Shown in pieces: positions 40,114 to 47,828 of a stretch of DNA of 64,000 bases. Under the pieces are notes generated by a model. The model did not search any database and was not told the DNA's origin. It saw nothing but the letters and a program-made list of their open reading frames with translations. The position numbers were made by a program, and so were the translations under genes. Numbering within the stretch: the stretch's first letter is position 1; every line of letters begins with the position of its first letter. Source of the DNA: Devosia sediminis (lineage in GTDB: Bacteria; Pseudomonadota; Alphaproteobacteria; Rhizobiales; Devosiaceae); NCBI RefSeq assembly GCF_016411825.1, contig NZ_JAEKMH010000004.1:248001-312000 (forward strand), in the 5' to 3' direction.

Positions 40114-40590
40114 TTACTTGTTCTTGATCGGCAGGTTGGGGAGCTTGATGCCACCACCACCGCCGCCATTGTCGAGCGGCAGGTCCGGCAGCTTGATGCC
40201 GCCACCACCGCCACCGCCATTGTCCAGCGGCAGGTCGGGCGCCTGGATGCCGCCGCCATCGGAATTCGGGACGCCGCCGACATGGCCGGTGGAACTCGAT
40301 TCCGCGTCGGCCATGCCGATCAGGCGATTGACGGCGATGCGATTGTCGATGCCCGGCCAGCTGCAATAGGCGTCGTGGCTGGTGGCGTAGGAACAGTCCA
40401 CCCGCACCGTCTCGGTGTGGCAGGTCAGGACCGGTGCGGTCGCTTCGAACACGCCGCCCTGGTCGACGCAGCGATTGGCGAAGGTGTCCATGCCGATGAC
40501 CACCTGGCGGGTGGCGGCCTGGGCGGACGTTGCGCTGAGCAGGGTGGCGAGAACGAGGCTGGCGGAAAGAACGAGCTTGGTCTTGGTCAT
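40114..40590 (-). CDS. secreted protein with Gly-rich tandem repeats
   Basis: This 158-residue protein starts at ATG 40590 after CATGGAGACCATC and has a signal peptide ending in SATSAQA. The middle part has five cysteines (for example NRCVDQGG, LTCHTE, VDCSYA and DAYCSWPG) and looks folded. The tail repeats the unit (K)LPDLPLDNGGGGGG three times, ending LPNLPIKNK. No family is recognised. It is transcribed alone with strong terminators. Confidence 0.75.
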   Translation of the reverse strand: MTKTKLVLSASLVLATLLSATSAQAATRQVVIGMDTFANRCVDQGGVFEATAPVLTCHTETVRVDCSYATSHDAYCSWPGIDNRIAVNRLIGMADAESSSTGHVGGVPNSDGGGIQAPDLPLDNGGGGGGGIKLPDLPLDNGGGGGGIKLPNLPIKNK

Positions 40591-40782
40591 GATGGTCTCC
40601 ATGTGTTGGTGCGGCGCCCACTGGGCTGTCGCTGATGGAGGCCCTTCTAAAGGAGGCCAGTTCACGCTGGCGTGAACCGCGCATTTAACTGCCGTTCAGT
40701 TTTGCCCTGGCCGGTCCAAGCCCAGCCAGGACGCTTCCTTCGCGCGGCGCAGCAGGCTATCTGCGGCCACCAGGAGAGCCGC

Positions 40783-41355
40783 ATGACCGACCGCACGACA
40801 ATCGTATCGACAACGCTTCTCGCCCAGGGCTGGGGGCGCCTCACCAATTACACGATCGACTACAGACGGCGGGATGGCCAGGCGCAGCGGCTCCATCGCG
40901 AGGTCTACGACCATGGCAATGCCGCGGCCCTCCTGCTGCACGATCCGGCGCGCGACACCGTGCTGCTGGTGCGCCAGTTCCGCTTGCCGGTGCAGCTCAA
41001 TGGCGACCAGCCGGACCTGCTCGAGGCCTGCGCGGGCCTCCTTGACGGTGAGGACCCCGCAACGGCTGCGGCGCGCGAGGCGCTGGAGGAAACCGGGCAC
41101 GCGCCGCGCGACGTCACCCATGTCTGCGATGCCTATATGAGCCCGGGCTCGCTGACCGAGAAGGTGAGCCTTTTTACCGGCATCTATGACGAAACCACCT
41201 TCCGCCACGCCGGCGGCGGCATCGAAGCCGAAGGCGAGGAGATCGAGTTGGTCGAACTCGCTTTCGCCCAGGCGCTGGCCATGGTGCGGGATGGCGGCAT
41301 CACCGACGCCAAGACCATCATCCTGCTCCAGCATGTGGCGCTCTGGCGGCGCTAG
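40783..41355 (+). CDS. nudK: GDP-mannose pyrophosphatase NudK
   Basis: NudK hydrolyses GDP-mannose to GMP and mannose 1-phosphate and also takes other nucleotide sugars. The 190 residues align well with E. coli NudK: GWGRLTNYTIDYRRRDG, REVYDHGNAAALLL, the Nudix box from GLLDGEDPATAAAREALEETG, YMSPGSLTEKVSLF and GGGIEAEGEEIELVEL. ATG 40783 follows CAGGAGAGCC. Confidence 0.92.
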   Translation: MTDRTTIVSTTLLAQGWGRLTNYTIDYRRRDGQAQRLHREVYDHGNAAALLLHDPARDTVLLVRQFRLPVQLNGDQPDLLEACAGLLDGEDPATAAAREALEETGHAPRDVTHVCDAYMSPGSLTEKVSLFTGIYDETTFRHAGGGIEAEGEEIELVELAFAQALAMVRDGGITDAKTIILLQHVALWRR

Positions 41356-41434
41356 GGCGTTGCCCTAACACCGGGTGGCGCGATGGCAAGAGTTTCGCAC
41401 CCCGAGCACCAGGATCAGCGCATTTCCATGCAGT

Positions 41435-41506
41435 CTCACCCCGGGCTTGACCCGGGGCCCATCCCGAGATGTCAGGATGGGTCCCGGCTTTCGCCGGGAT
41501 GACAGA
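41435..41506. repeat. REP-like element with CCCCGGG and CCCGGC hairpins
   Basis: CACCCCGGGCTTGACCCGGGG resembles the arms of the CCTCGGG family. GGCCCATCC and GGATGGGTCC pair across the middle, and CCCGGCTTTCGCCGGG forms a third hairpin. It lies after nudK. Confidence 0.7.
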
Positions 41507-41616
41507 CGGTGGTGTGGAGAGTTAAAGGACCCGCCATTCGAGCATAGCTCTCATGGCCTCTTGGCTTGCAAGGCTCCACTGGAGCCTTTCCTCTGCTGCG
41601 CAGACCGCCTGCGAAG

Positions 41617-41823
41617 TTAGAAATCGATGAGTTTCTTCTCGGGATCATAGGGCTGGTCGCGGGCGACGCGGGTGACGGCCTGGCCGCAGCGCATCTTTTT
41701 CGTTACCGCGTCATAGGCATAGGTGGGACCGCCATGCAGTTGCCAGCCCTCCGACAGCGCCTTGGTCACCTTGTGGCAAAAGGCGCTGTCATCCTCGCCC
41801 GTGAGAAACCGGTAGATCAGCAT
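41617..41823 (-). CDS. DUF1737 family small protein
   Basis: This 68-residue protein matches DUF1737: MLIYRFLTGEDDSAFCHKV, EGWQLHGGPTYAYD and KKMRCGQAVTR. Family members are small and lack a known function. ATG 41823 is chosen because the upstream frame overlaps the promoter region of the divergent carbonic anhydrase gene. Confidence 0.82.
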   Translation of the reverse strand: MLIYRFLTGEDDSAFCHKVTKALSEGWQLHGGPTYAYDAVTKKMRCGQAVTRVARDQPYDPEKKLIDF

Positions 41824-41893
41824 GTATGTCCCCCTGCTCCGGCAGGCCCGCCGGAGATTGATCTTGCGCCCTCTTAGCGCTAATCCAAGGAAC

Positions 41894-42532
41894 ATGCACA
41901 ACTTTCCTCAGCATCTCCTCGACGGCCACGCCAATTTCATGGCCGGGCGCTATGCCCGTGAAAAGGAACGCATCCGGGACCTGGCCGAGACCGGCCAGAC
42001 CCCATCGACCATGATCATTGCCTGCTGCGACAGCCGCGCGGCCCCGGAAATGATCTTCGACTGCGGCCCCGGCGAAGCCTTCGTGCTGCGCAACGTGGCC
42101 AACCTCGTGCCCACCTACCAGCCCGACGGCGGCCAGCACGGCACGTCCGCGGCGATCGAATTCGCGGTCAAGGCATTGGGCATTGCCAATATCGTCATCA
42201 TGGGCCACGGCCGCTGCGGGGGCATCAAGGCGGCACTCAACCCCGATTTCAGCCCGCTCGACGAGGGCGACTTCATCGGCAAGTGGATGAGCATGCTGGG
42301 CGAACTCCCCAGCCAGCTCGGCACCAAGTCGATGATGACGGCCACCGAGCAGCAGACGGCGCTCGAACGCATCTCCATCCGCAACTCCATCCGCAACCTC
42401 AGGACCTTCCCCTATGTGGCGGCCCTGGAGGCAGAGGGGAAGCTGGCGGTCCACGGCGCCTGGTTCGACATTTCGACCGGCGAACTGTGGATCATGGATG
42501 CCGACGGCGATTTTATCCGTCCGATCCTCTAG
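41894..42532 (+). CDS. beta-carbonic anhydrase
   Basis: Beta-class carbonic anhydrase interconverts CO2 and bicarbonate with a zinc ion. The 212 residues hold the zinc ligands Cys in IIACCDSRAAPE and His/Cys in MGHGRCGGIKAAL. ATG 41894 gives MHNFPQHLLDGHANFMAGRY, a normal start; the upstream frame is not conserved. A terminator hairpin follows the stop. Confidence 0.95.
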   Translation: MHNFPQHLLDGHANFMAGRYAREKERIRDLAETGQTPSTMIIACCDSRAAPEMIFDCGPGEAFVLRNVANLVPTYQPDGGQHGTSAAIEFAVKALGIANIVIMGHGRCGGIKAALNPDFSPLDEGDFIGKWMSMLGELPSQLGTKSMMTATEQQTALERISIRNSIRNLRTFPYVAALEAEGKLAVHGAWFDISTGELWIMDADGDFIRPIL

Positions 42533-42568
42533 CCAGCACCCCCGAAAACTGGCGCCCCGCTCAAAAAC

Positions 42569-42594
42569 CCCGGCTCCGGCCGGGATTTTTATTT
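42569..42594 (+). terminator. terminator after the carbonic anhydrase gene
   Basis: CCCGGC-TCCG-GCCGGG (42569-42584) is followed by ATTTTTATTT. Confidence 0.75.
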
Positions 42595-42926
42595 GCCGCA
42601 TGCAAATAAACCCGGCCACACAACATCGGCGGCCGCTTTTTGCCGCATTGCTGCACCCAGCCCGTCGAAATCGTGATCACTAGAGCGTGATCCAGAACTG
42701 CCAATCCGCCCATCATCACGAAATCGTGACTTATCGTCCCCTGGTTTTGCAGGGTGTTGGCGCTGCCCGAAAATCGTCGCGACATTTGTCCAAGCGCGCC
42801 CATCTGCCGGCCAGCACCAGCCACAATGGACCGCGATTGTCTGTCTCACGGGCCGCCGGAGAGCGACCCGTCGGCAAGGGACCCTCCCCTGCCGTCACCT
42901 CCCAAAGTCAACATGGAGCAAACCCC
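42595..42926 (+). promoter_or_regulatory. upstream region of the EF-hand gene with TCGTGA half-sites
   Basis: No gene is seen in this 330-base gap. TCGTGA occurs at 42671-42676, and a perfect palindrome TCACGA-AA-TCGTGA at 42716-42729. AGCGTGATC at about 42684 is a related half-site. This suggests an operator cluster about 200 bases before the gene. Confidence 0.4.
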
Positions 42927-43175
42927 ATGAAGAAGATCGTTCTGACCTCGCTGTTCGCCCTTGGCCTGACTGGTGCCGCTCTGGCCCAGGCCGCTACCGA
43001 TTTCGCCTCGGTTGATACCGATGCCAATGGTGGCGTTTCGCTGGTCGAGGCACAGGTGGCCTGGCCGGATCTGACCGAAGAGGCCTTCACCGCGGCCGAC
43101 ACTGACGGCAACGGCGAACTGTCCGCCGAAGAGTATGATGCTCTGGTCGCGGCGTCCGCCCCTGTAGCCCAGTAA
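42927..43175 (+). CDS. small secreted EF-hand protein
   Basis: This 82-residue protein has a signal peptide (KKIVLTSLFALGLTGAALAQA) and two EF-hand-like calcium loops, DTDANGGVSLVE and DTDGNGELSAEE. It should bind calcium in the periplasm or outside the cell. ATG 42927 follows ATGGAGCAAACC. A strong terminator follows. Similar short EF-hand proteins are common in this order; their role is unknown. Confidence 0.88.
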   Translation: MKKIVLTSLFALGLTGAALAQAATDFASVDTDANGGVSLVEAQVAWPDLTEEAFTAADTDGNGELSAEEYDALVAASAPVAQ

Positions 43176-43248
43176 GGCAGCCATCTGCCCGCAAAGCGCC
43201 CCCCTTCCGGTGCTCCCTAGGCACCGGATGCTCTACGGGCAGTCCAGC

Positions 43249-43284
43249 CAGCCACCCCATCCCCCGGGGTGGCTGCGGCTTTTT
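43249..43284 (+). terminator. terminator after the EF-hand gene
   Basis: CAGCCACCCC (43249-43258) and GGGGTGGCTG (43266-43275) pair, followed by CGGCTTTTTC. A smaller hairpin CCGGTGC/GCACCGG lies at 43207-43227. Confidence 0.82.
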
Positions 43285-43294
43285 CTATGAACGC

Positions 43295-44176
43295 CTAATC
43301 CAGCCGGATGGGCGGTTCGCTCTTCCGCGCCTTGCGCAGGGTGACGATGAGCCCGCAGATCACCAGCACGCCGCCCATGACCTCAATGGCGGTGATGGTT
43401 TCGCCCAGAACGAGATAGCCTGAAGCAAGCCCGGTGATCGGCACCAGGAGCGTAAAAGGCGCGACGACCGAGGCTGGATGCCGCCCCAGGAGCCAGCTCC
43501 AAATGGCGCCACCGAGCAGCGTCGCCGGATAGGCGAGGAAGGCGATGAGGCCCGCATCGCTCCAGGAAAATCCGGCCAGCGCCGCCGAAATGGCCGCCCA
43601 CCCTTCCAGATAAAACGACAGGCCGAACAGCGGCAGCGGCGCGGCCAGCGCGCCCCAGACGGTGAAGGCGACGGCATTGACCTTGCCGGCCTTCTTGGTC
43701 AGCACATTGGCGAGCCCCCAGCTCACCGCCGCGAGGATCACCAGCAGCAGCGGCAGGAGATTGGTCATTTCCAGCCGCTCGCTGGCAATGACGGCAATGC
43801 CGCCAAAGGCGATTGCGGCGCCGATCACCTGGAACCGGCTCGGCCGCTCGCCGAGCAACACGAAGGCCATGACCATGGTAAAAAAGGCCTGGGTCTGCAG
43901 CACCAGCGAGCTCAATCCCGCCGGCATGCCCCAGGCCAGCCCCAGATTGAGAAAGCCGTAAAGCGCAAAGCCGAAACTGAGACCGAAGCCAACCACGATC
44001 CAGGCCGGCGCTTTGGGCGGTCTCACGAAAAACACCAGCGGAATGGCCGCAGCGGTGAAGCGCAGAGCAGCCGCCAGAATCGGCGGCATGGCCTCGACGC
44101 TCAGTTTGATGACGACAAAATTGAATCCCCAGATGGCAACGACGAGCAGCGCAAGAAGGATATGGCGGATGGGCAT
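43295..44176 (-). CDS. EamA/DMT family transporter, second of a tandem pair
   Basis: This 293-residue ten-helix protein starts at ATG 44176 (MPIRHILLALLVVAIWGFNF). It overlaps the stop of its upstream partner by one base. It shares with that partner motifs such as MPAGLSSLVLQTQAFFTM and IAVIASERLE, so the two arose by duplication. O-acetylserine/cysteine exporters of the EamA type look like this, but the substrate is not proven. Confidence 0.88.
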   Translation of the reverse strand: MPIRHILLALLVVAIWGFNFVVIKLSVEAMPPILAAALRFTAAAIPLVFFVRPPKAPAWIVVGFGLSFGFALYGFLNLGLAWGMPAGLSSLVLQTQAFFTMVMAFVLLGERPSRFQVIGAAIAFGGIAVIASERLEMTNLLPLLLVILAAVSWGLANVLTKKAGKVNAVAFTVWGALAAPLPLFGLSFYLEGWAAISAALAGFSWSDAGLIAFLAYPATLLGGAIWSWLLGRHPASVVAPFTLLVPITGLASGYLVLGETITAIEVMGGVLVICGLIVTLRKARKSEPPIRLD

Positions 44177-45054
44177 CAGGCCGCCCTCAGCCGCTTGGCC
44201 AGCCGGGCGCCGAGAACGCTGCAGCCGAGGCCGAGAAAGATCAGCACGCTGCCCGCGATTTCGACCGGGGTGATGGCCTCTCCCAGGAGCAGCATGGCCG
44301 AGCCGATACCGGCTACCGGCACCAGCAGCGAGAATGGCGCGATCAGGCTCGCCGGATAGCGCTTGAGCAGGTAGCTCCAGAGGCCAAAACCCGCGATCGT
44401 CGCCGCATAGCCGTTGAACAGCACCACGCCGACGCTGCGGGCGCTGAAATGGCTGAGCGCATCGGCAATGGCGGCCGGCCCTTCCACGACCAGCGACAGC
44501 AGGAGCAGCGGCAGGATGGGAACAAGGCTCCCCCAGACCACGAAACTCAGCATGTCGATCTGCCCGGCCTTCTTGGAGGCGATATTGGCGACGCCCCAGA
44601 AAAAGGCGGCAAGGATGATCATCAGGAGCGGCACCAGCGCGGTGAATTCTACCCGCTCGCTGGCGATGACGGCGACGCCGGCAATGGCGATGGCCCCGCC
44701 GATCGCCTGGAACCGCGTCAGCTTTTCGCCGAGGAACAGCATGGCCAGCGCCACGGTGAAGAAGGCCTGGAGTTGCATCAGGAGCGAGGCCAGCCCCGCC
44801 GGCATGCCCAGCTTGATGGCGGAGAACAGCAGCCCGAACTGGGCAAAGCCGATAGCGAGACCATAGACGACGAGGATACTGAGCTTGACCTGCGGTCGCC
44901 TGACCAGAAACACCGCCGGCAGGGCCGCGCAGAGATAGCGCAGGGCCGTCAGAAACAGCGGCGGCACCTGCTCGACGCCCCATTTGATGAAGACGAAATT
45001 GACCCCCCAGATCAGGACGACCAGGAGGGCAAGCAGGAGATCACGGGGAGACAT
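44176..45054 (-). CDS. EamA/DMT family transporter, first of a tandem pair
   Basis: This 292-residue membrane protein starts at ATG 45054 (MSPRDLLLALLVVLIWGVNF); a longer frame runs only through the neighbouring repeat. Two EamA domains are visible, with MPAGLASLLMQLQAFFTV in the first. It is translationally coupled to the second copy (TGATG). Export of an amino acid or similar metabolite is likely. Confidence 0.88.
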   Translation of the reverse strand: MSPRDLLLALLVVLIWGVNFVFIKWGVEQVPPLFLTALRYLCAALPAVFLVRRPQVKLSILVVYGLAIGFAQFGLLFSAIKLGMPAGLASLLMQLQAFFTVALAMLFLGEKLTRFQAIGGAIAIAGVAVIASERVEFTALVPLLMIILAAFFWGVANIASKKAGQIDMLSFVVWGSLVPILPLLLLSLVVEGPAAIADALSHFSARSVGVVLFNGYAATIAGFGLWSYLLKRYPASLIAPFSLLVPVAGIGSAMLLLGEAITPVEIAGSVLIFLGLGCSVLGARLAKRLRAA

Positions 45055-45073
45055 GGGACACCGCGTTTGAAGG

Positions 45074-45203
45074 AAGGCCCCCTCACCCGCGCTGCGCGCG
45101 ACCTCTCCCCCAGAGGGAGAGGTGTGGAGGGCTCCGGCGCCGCAAGGCGTCACCTCTCCCTTGGGGGGAGAGGTCGGTCCGAAGGACCGGGTGAGGGGGC
45201 CTT
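45074..45203. repeat. REP-like element, CCTCTCCC family
   Basis: Outer arms AAGGCCCCCTCACCCG (45074-45089) and CGGGTGAGGGGGCCTT (45188-45203) are a perfect 16-base inverted repeat. Inside are CCTCTCCCCCAGAGGGAGAGG and CCTCTCCCTTGGGGGGAGAGG. It lies between asd and the EamA pair. Confidence 0.88.
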
Positions 45204-45223
45204 ACTCCCCCACCCGCTATTTA

Positions 45224-46267
45224 TCAAGCCGCCAGTGCGCGGGCCTTGTAGCCCTTTTCGATCAGCGTTTCGGCGATCTGGATGGTGTTGAGGGCCGCGC
45301 CCTTGCGGAGGTTGTCCGAGACCACCCACATGGCCAGGCCATTTTCCACCGTCACATCCTCGCGGATGCGGCTGACATAGGTGTCGTATTCGCCCACCGT
45401 CTCGACCGGGGTCGCGTAGCCGCCGGCCTCGCGCTTGTCGAGCACCGAAATGCCCGGCGCCTCGCGCAGGAGGTCGCGCGCTTCGTCGGCCGAGATCGGC
45501 TTTTCGAATTCGAGATTGACCGCTTCGGAATGGCCGACAAACACGGGGACGCGCACCGCCGTGCAGCTCACCTTGATCTTGGGATCGAGGATCTTCTTGG
45601 TCTCGGCCAGGACCTTCCACTCTTCCTTGGTGTAGCCGTCTTCCATGAACACATCGATATGCGGGATGACGTTGAAGGCGATCTGCTTGGAGAACTTTTG
45701 CGGCGTTGGGCTGTCATTGACGAAAATGCCCTTGGTCTGGTTCCAGAGCTCGTCGACGCCTTCCTTGCCGGCGCCGGACACCGATTGGTAGGTGGCCACG
45801 ACGACGCGCTTGATGGTCGCCGCGTCATGCAGCGGCTTCAACGCCACCACGAGCTGGGCGGTCGAGCAGTTCGGATTGGCGATGATGCCGGTGCGCTTGG
45901 GATCGGCGAGCCAGCGATCGAGCACATGCCCGTTCACCTCGGGCACGACCAGCGGCACATCCGAGTGATAGCGCCAGAAGGACGAGTTATCGATGACGAT
46001 GGCGCCGGCCGCGGCAATGCGCGGACCCCATTCCTTGGAGATCGAACCACCGGCCGACATGATGGCGAAATCGACGGTCGAAAAATCGAAGTGCTGGAGA
46101 TCCTTGGCCTTGAGGATCTTGTCGCCATAGGACAGTTCCTTGCCGATCGAGCGCGACGAGGCAAGCGCGATGACTTCGTCGGCCGGAAACTTGCGCTCGG
46201 CCAGGATGTTGAGAACTTCGCGGCCCACATTGCCCGTGGCCCCGACGACAGCGACGCGATAACCCAT
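45224..46267 (-). CDS. asd: aspartate-semialdehyde dehydrogenase
   Basis: Asd reduces aspartyl phosphate to aspartate semialdehyde, the branch point for lysine/diaminopimelate, methionine and threonine. The 347 residues include VVGATGNVGREVL, the catalytic Cys in IANPNCSTAQLV, and the His/Arg region CTAVRVPVFVGHSEAV. ATG 46267 gives MGYRVAVVGATG. A promoter, a possible leader ORF and hairpins lie upstream. Confidence 0.97.
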   Translation of the reverse strand: MGYRVAVVGATGNVGREVLNILAERKFPADEVIALASSRSIGKELSYGDKILKAKDLQHFDFSTVDFAIMSAGGSISKEWGPRIAAAGAIVIDNSSFWRYHSDVPLVVPEVNGHVLDRWLADPKRTGIIANPNCSTAQLVVALKPLHDAATIKRVVVATYQSVSGAGKEGVDELWNQTKGIFVNDSPTPQKFSKQIAFNVIPHIDVFMEDGYTKEEWKVLAETKKILDPKIKVSCTAVRVPVFVGHSEAVNLEFEKPISADEARDLLREAPGISVLDKREAGGYATPVETVGEYDTYVSRIREDVTVENGLAMWVVSDNLRKGAALNTIQIAETLIEKGYKARALAA

Positions 46268-46374
46268 TTTGGAACTCCGGTCCCTTACCATTTCCGCCCC
46301 CGCGCGATCGGCTGGCGCCATCGCGGTCTTGTCTTGAGCCTCTCCCCGTCGGGAGTGTGACCCGGGGAAAAGCG
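46268..46374 (-). promoter_or_regulatory. asd leader with alternative hairpins
   Basis: Between the leader ORF and asd, the minus-strand RNA can form CUCCC-GACG-GGGAG or, instead, a CCCC/GGGG stem that encloses a GGG/CCC hairpin (46340-46367). The two folds exclude each other. No U tract follows, so control of translation or Rho-dependent termination would be more likely than intrinsic attenuation. Confidence 0.3.
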
Positions 46375-46467
46375 TCAGGCGGTTTTGGTGGTTTTGGCCA
46401 TGGCAGGCATGCCCCCGGCGGTGAGCCGGGTGGTGGCAAGAGCGGCAATGAAGCTGCGGCTGCGCAT
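46375..46467 (-). CDS. possible leader peptide upstream of asd
   Basis: This 30-codon ORF begins with ATG 46467, with AGGAAG 11 bases before it. Its second half reads TTRLTAGGMPAMAKTTKTA: in all it has six Thr, two Lys and three internal Met residues. Threonine, methionine and lysine are the end products made from the Asd reaction, so it could sense charged tRNA for these amino acids. It lies between a good promoter and asd. Chance remains possible for so short an ORF. Confidence 0.4.
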   Translation of the reverse strand: MRSRSFIAALATTRLTAGGMPAMAKTTKTA

Positions 46468-46501
46468 GGCGAACAATGCTTCCTACTGAAAAGCAGGACT
46501 T

Positions 46502-46529
46502 CTCATACTCTCAAATAGGAAAGAGTCAA
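46502..46529 (-). promoter_or_regulatory. promoter for the asd transcript
   Basis: On the minus strand, TTGACT (46529-46524) and TATGAG (46507-46502) are 16 bases apart. The start would be near 46495, about 30 bases before the leader ORF. Confidence 0.55.
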
Positions 46530-46693
46530 TAAATTTGCCGGGCGCGCTGCAGAAGGGCCGGATAGCGTGGCAAACCAGAGCCGACTGGTGCGAAACGGCA
46601 ACAGCCGCCACCCAAGGAATTTGTTAACCTCCAAAATTGGTGCGACATTAGGGCAGGCGCGATGCAAATCAGGCGTCGCGGAGGATTCGATCG

Positions 46694-47779
46694 ATGAGTG
46701 TTCGACGGCTGGCTTTGGCTCTGGTGATGGCGGGCATGGGCGCGGGCACTGCCCTGGCGCAGGATAGCGCCGTCTATTTCAACCCCACCCTCACCAGCGA
46801 ATTCACTGCCCCCAGCGCCTTTGACGGCCTTTATGCCGGCGTGGTCTTCGGGCCGATCTCCGTGCGCAAGAACAATTTCAATGTCGGTGGCGCCGAAATC
46901 CGCCCCGAATTCGGCGGTGTCGTCGGCTGGAACCAGCCTGTGGCGCCGGGCGTGGTGCTGGGTGGTGAAGTGCAGGCTACCCTCGCCACCGATTTTGCCG
47001 GGTCGAATTATCTGCGTGCCATGGCGCTTGCCCGCCTGGGTTTTGCCGCGGGCGACAATACCCTCGTCTACGTCCTTGGGGGCCTTGGCCGGGTGGGCGA
47101 AGGCTGGGCCTTCGAAGCGGGCCTTGGCACCGAAGTCATGGTCACCGACGCTATCGGTCTGCGGCTCGAAGCCGCCGGCATCGGCCAGCTCGGCTCGGTG
47201 CCCAATGGCAACAACGTCCCGGCCATCTCGGCCATGCGGATCACCGGCGCAGTGCTCTGGCAGCTCGATGGCCCGCCGGCCAGCACTGCCTTCAATTCCG
47301 GGCCCGTCACGGATTTCTCCGGCCCCTATGCCGGCCTCAATATTGGCGGCCTGACCGACGCGCAGTTCAATTTCTATGACAATTACGGCTATGGCTGGCA
47401 TCTGAGCCGTTTCGAAATGGGCACGCTGGCCGGTTACAATTTCGCCCTCAACGACCTGGTGCGCGTCGGTGCCGAGGCGCAGATCGGCGTCAATTTCGAT
47501 ACTTCGGGGGATGCGGGCGTCGATGCGCTGGCGCTGGGCCGTCTGGGCGTCGTGCCCATGGATGGGCTCCATGCCTATGCCGCCGCGGGCCTGGGCCTCG
47601 TGGAAGGCAAGGGTGCCTATGCGTTTGGCGGCGGCGTCGAATATGCGCTCTGGGGCAATGCGACGCTGCGCGGCGAAGCCCTCTTGCTGGGCCGGATCGA
47701 CGGTGCGCCCGGCCTGACCGGGGTCAGCGGTCCCACGACCAGCAAGGTGACGGTTGGCACGGTCTGGCACTTCGACTAA
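46694..47779 (+). CDS. outer membrane beta-barrel protein with internal duplication
   Basis: This 361-residue protein has a signal peptide (RLALALVMAGMGAGTALAQ). It then has two related barrel-like halves, the first starting at FDGLYAGVVFGP (about residue 42) and the second at FSGPYAGLNIGG (about 210). Alternating hydrophobic strands and a terminal aromatic residue (GTVWHFD) fit the outer membrane. It may be two 8-stranded barrels or one larger barrel. The function is unknown. It is divergent from asd. Confidence 0.8.
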   Translation: MSVRRLALALVMAGMGAGTALAQDSAVYFNPTLTSEFTAPSAFDGLYAGVVFGPISVRKNNFNVGGAEIRPEFGGVVGWNQPVAPGVVLGGEVQATLATDFAGSNYLRAMALARLGFAAGDNTLVYVLGGLGRVGEGWAFEAGLGTEVMVTDAIGLRLEAAGIGQLGSVPNGNNVPAISAMRITGAVLWQLDGPPASTAFNSGPVTDFSGPYAGLNIGGLTDAQFNFYDNYGYGWHLSRFEMGTLAGYNFALNDLVRVGAEAQIGVNFDTSGDAGVDALALGRLGVVPMDGLHAYAAAGLGLVEGKGAYAFGGGVEYALWGNATLRGEALLLGRIDGAPGLTGVSGPTTSKVTVGTVWHFD

Positions 47780-47828
47780 ACACGCCTCTCGCTCCGCCGT
47801 CGCGGACTGACGCGGTGAGAGACCTCAA

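Noticed and set aside
44985..45153. Longer N-terminus of the first EamA transporter
   Set aside because: The added residues (HTSPSGGEVARSAGEGA) are the translated repeat element.
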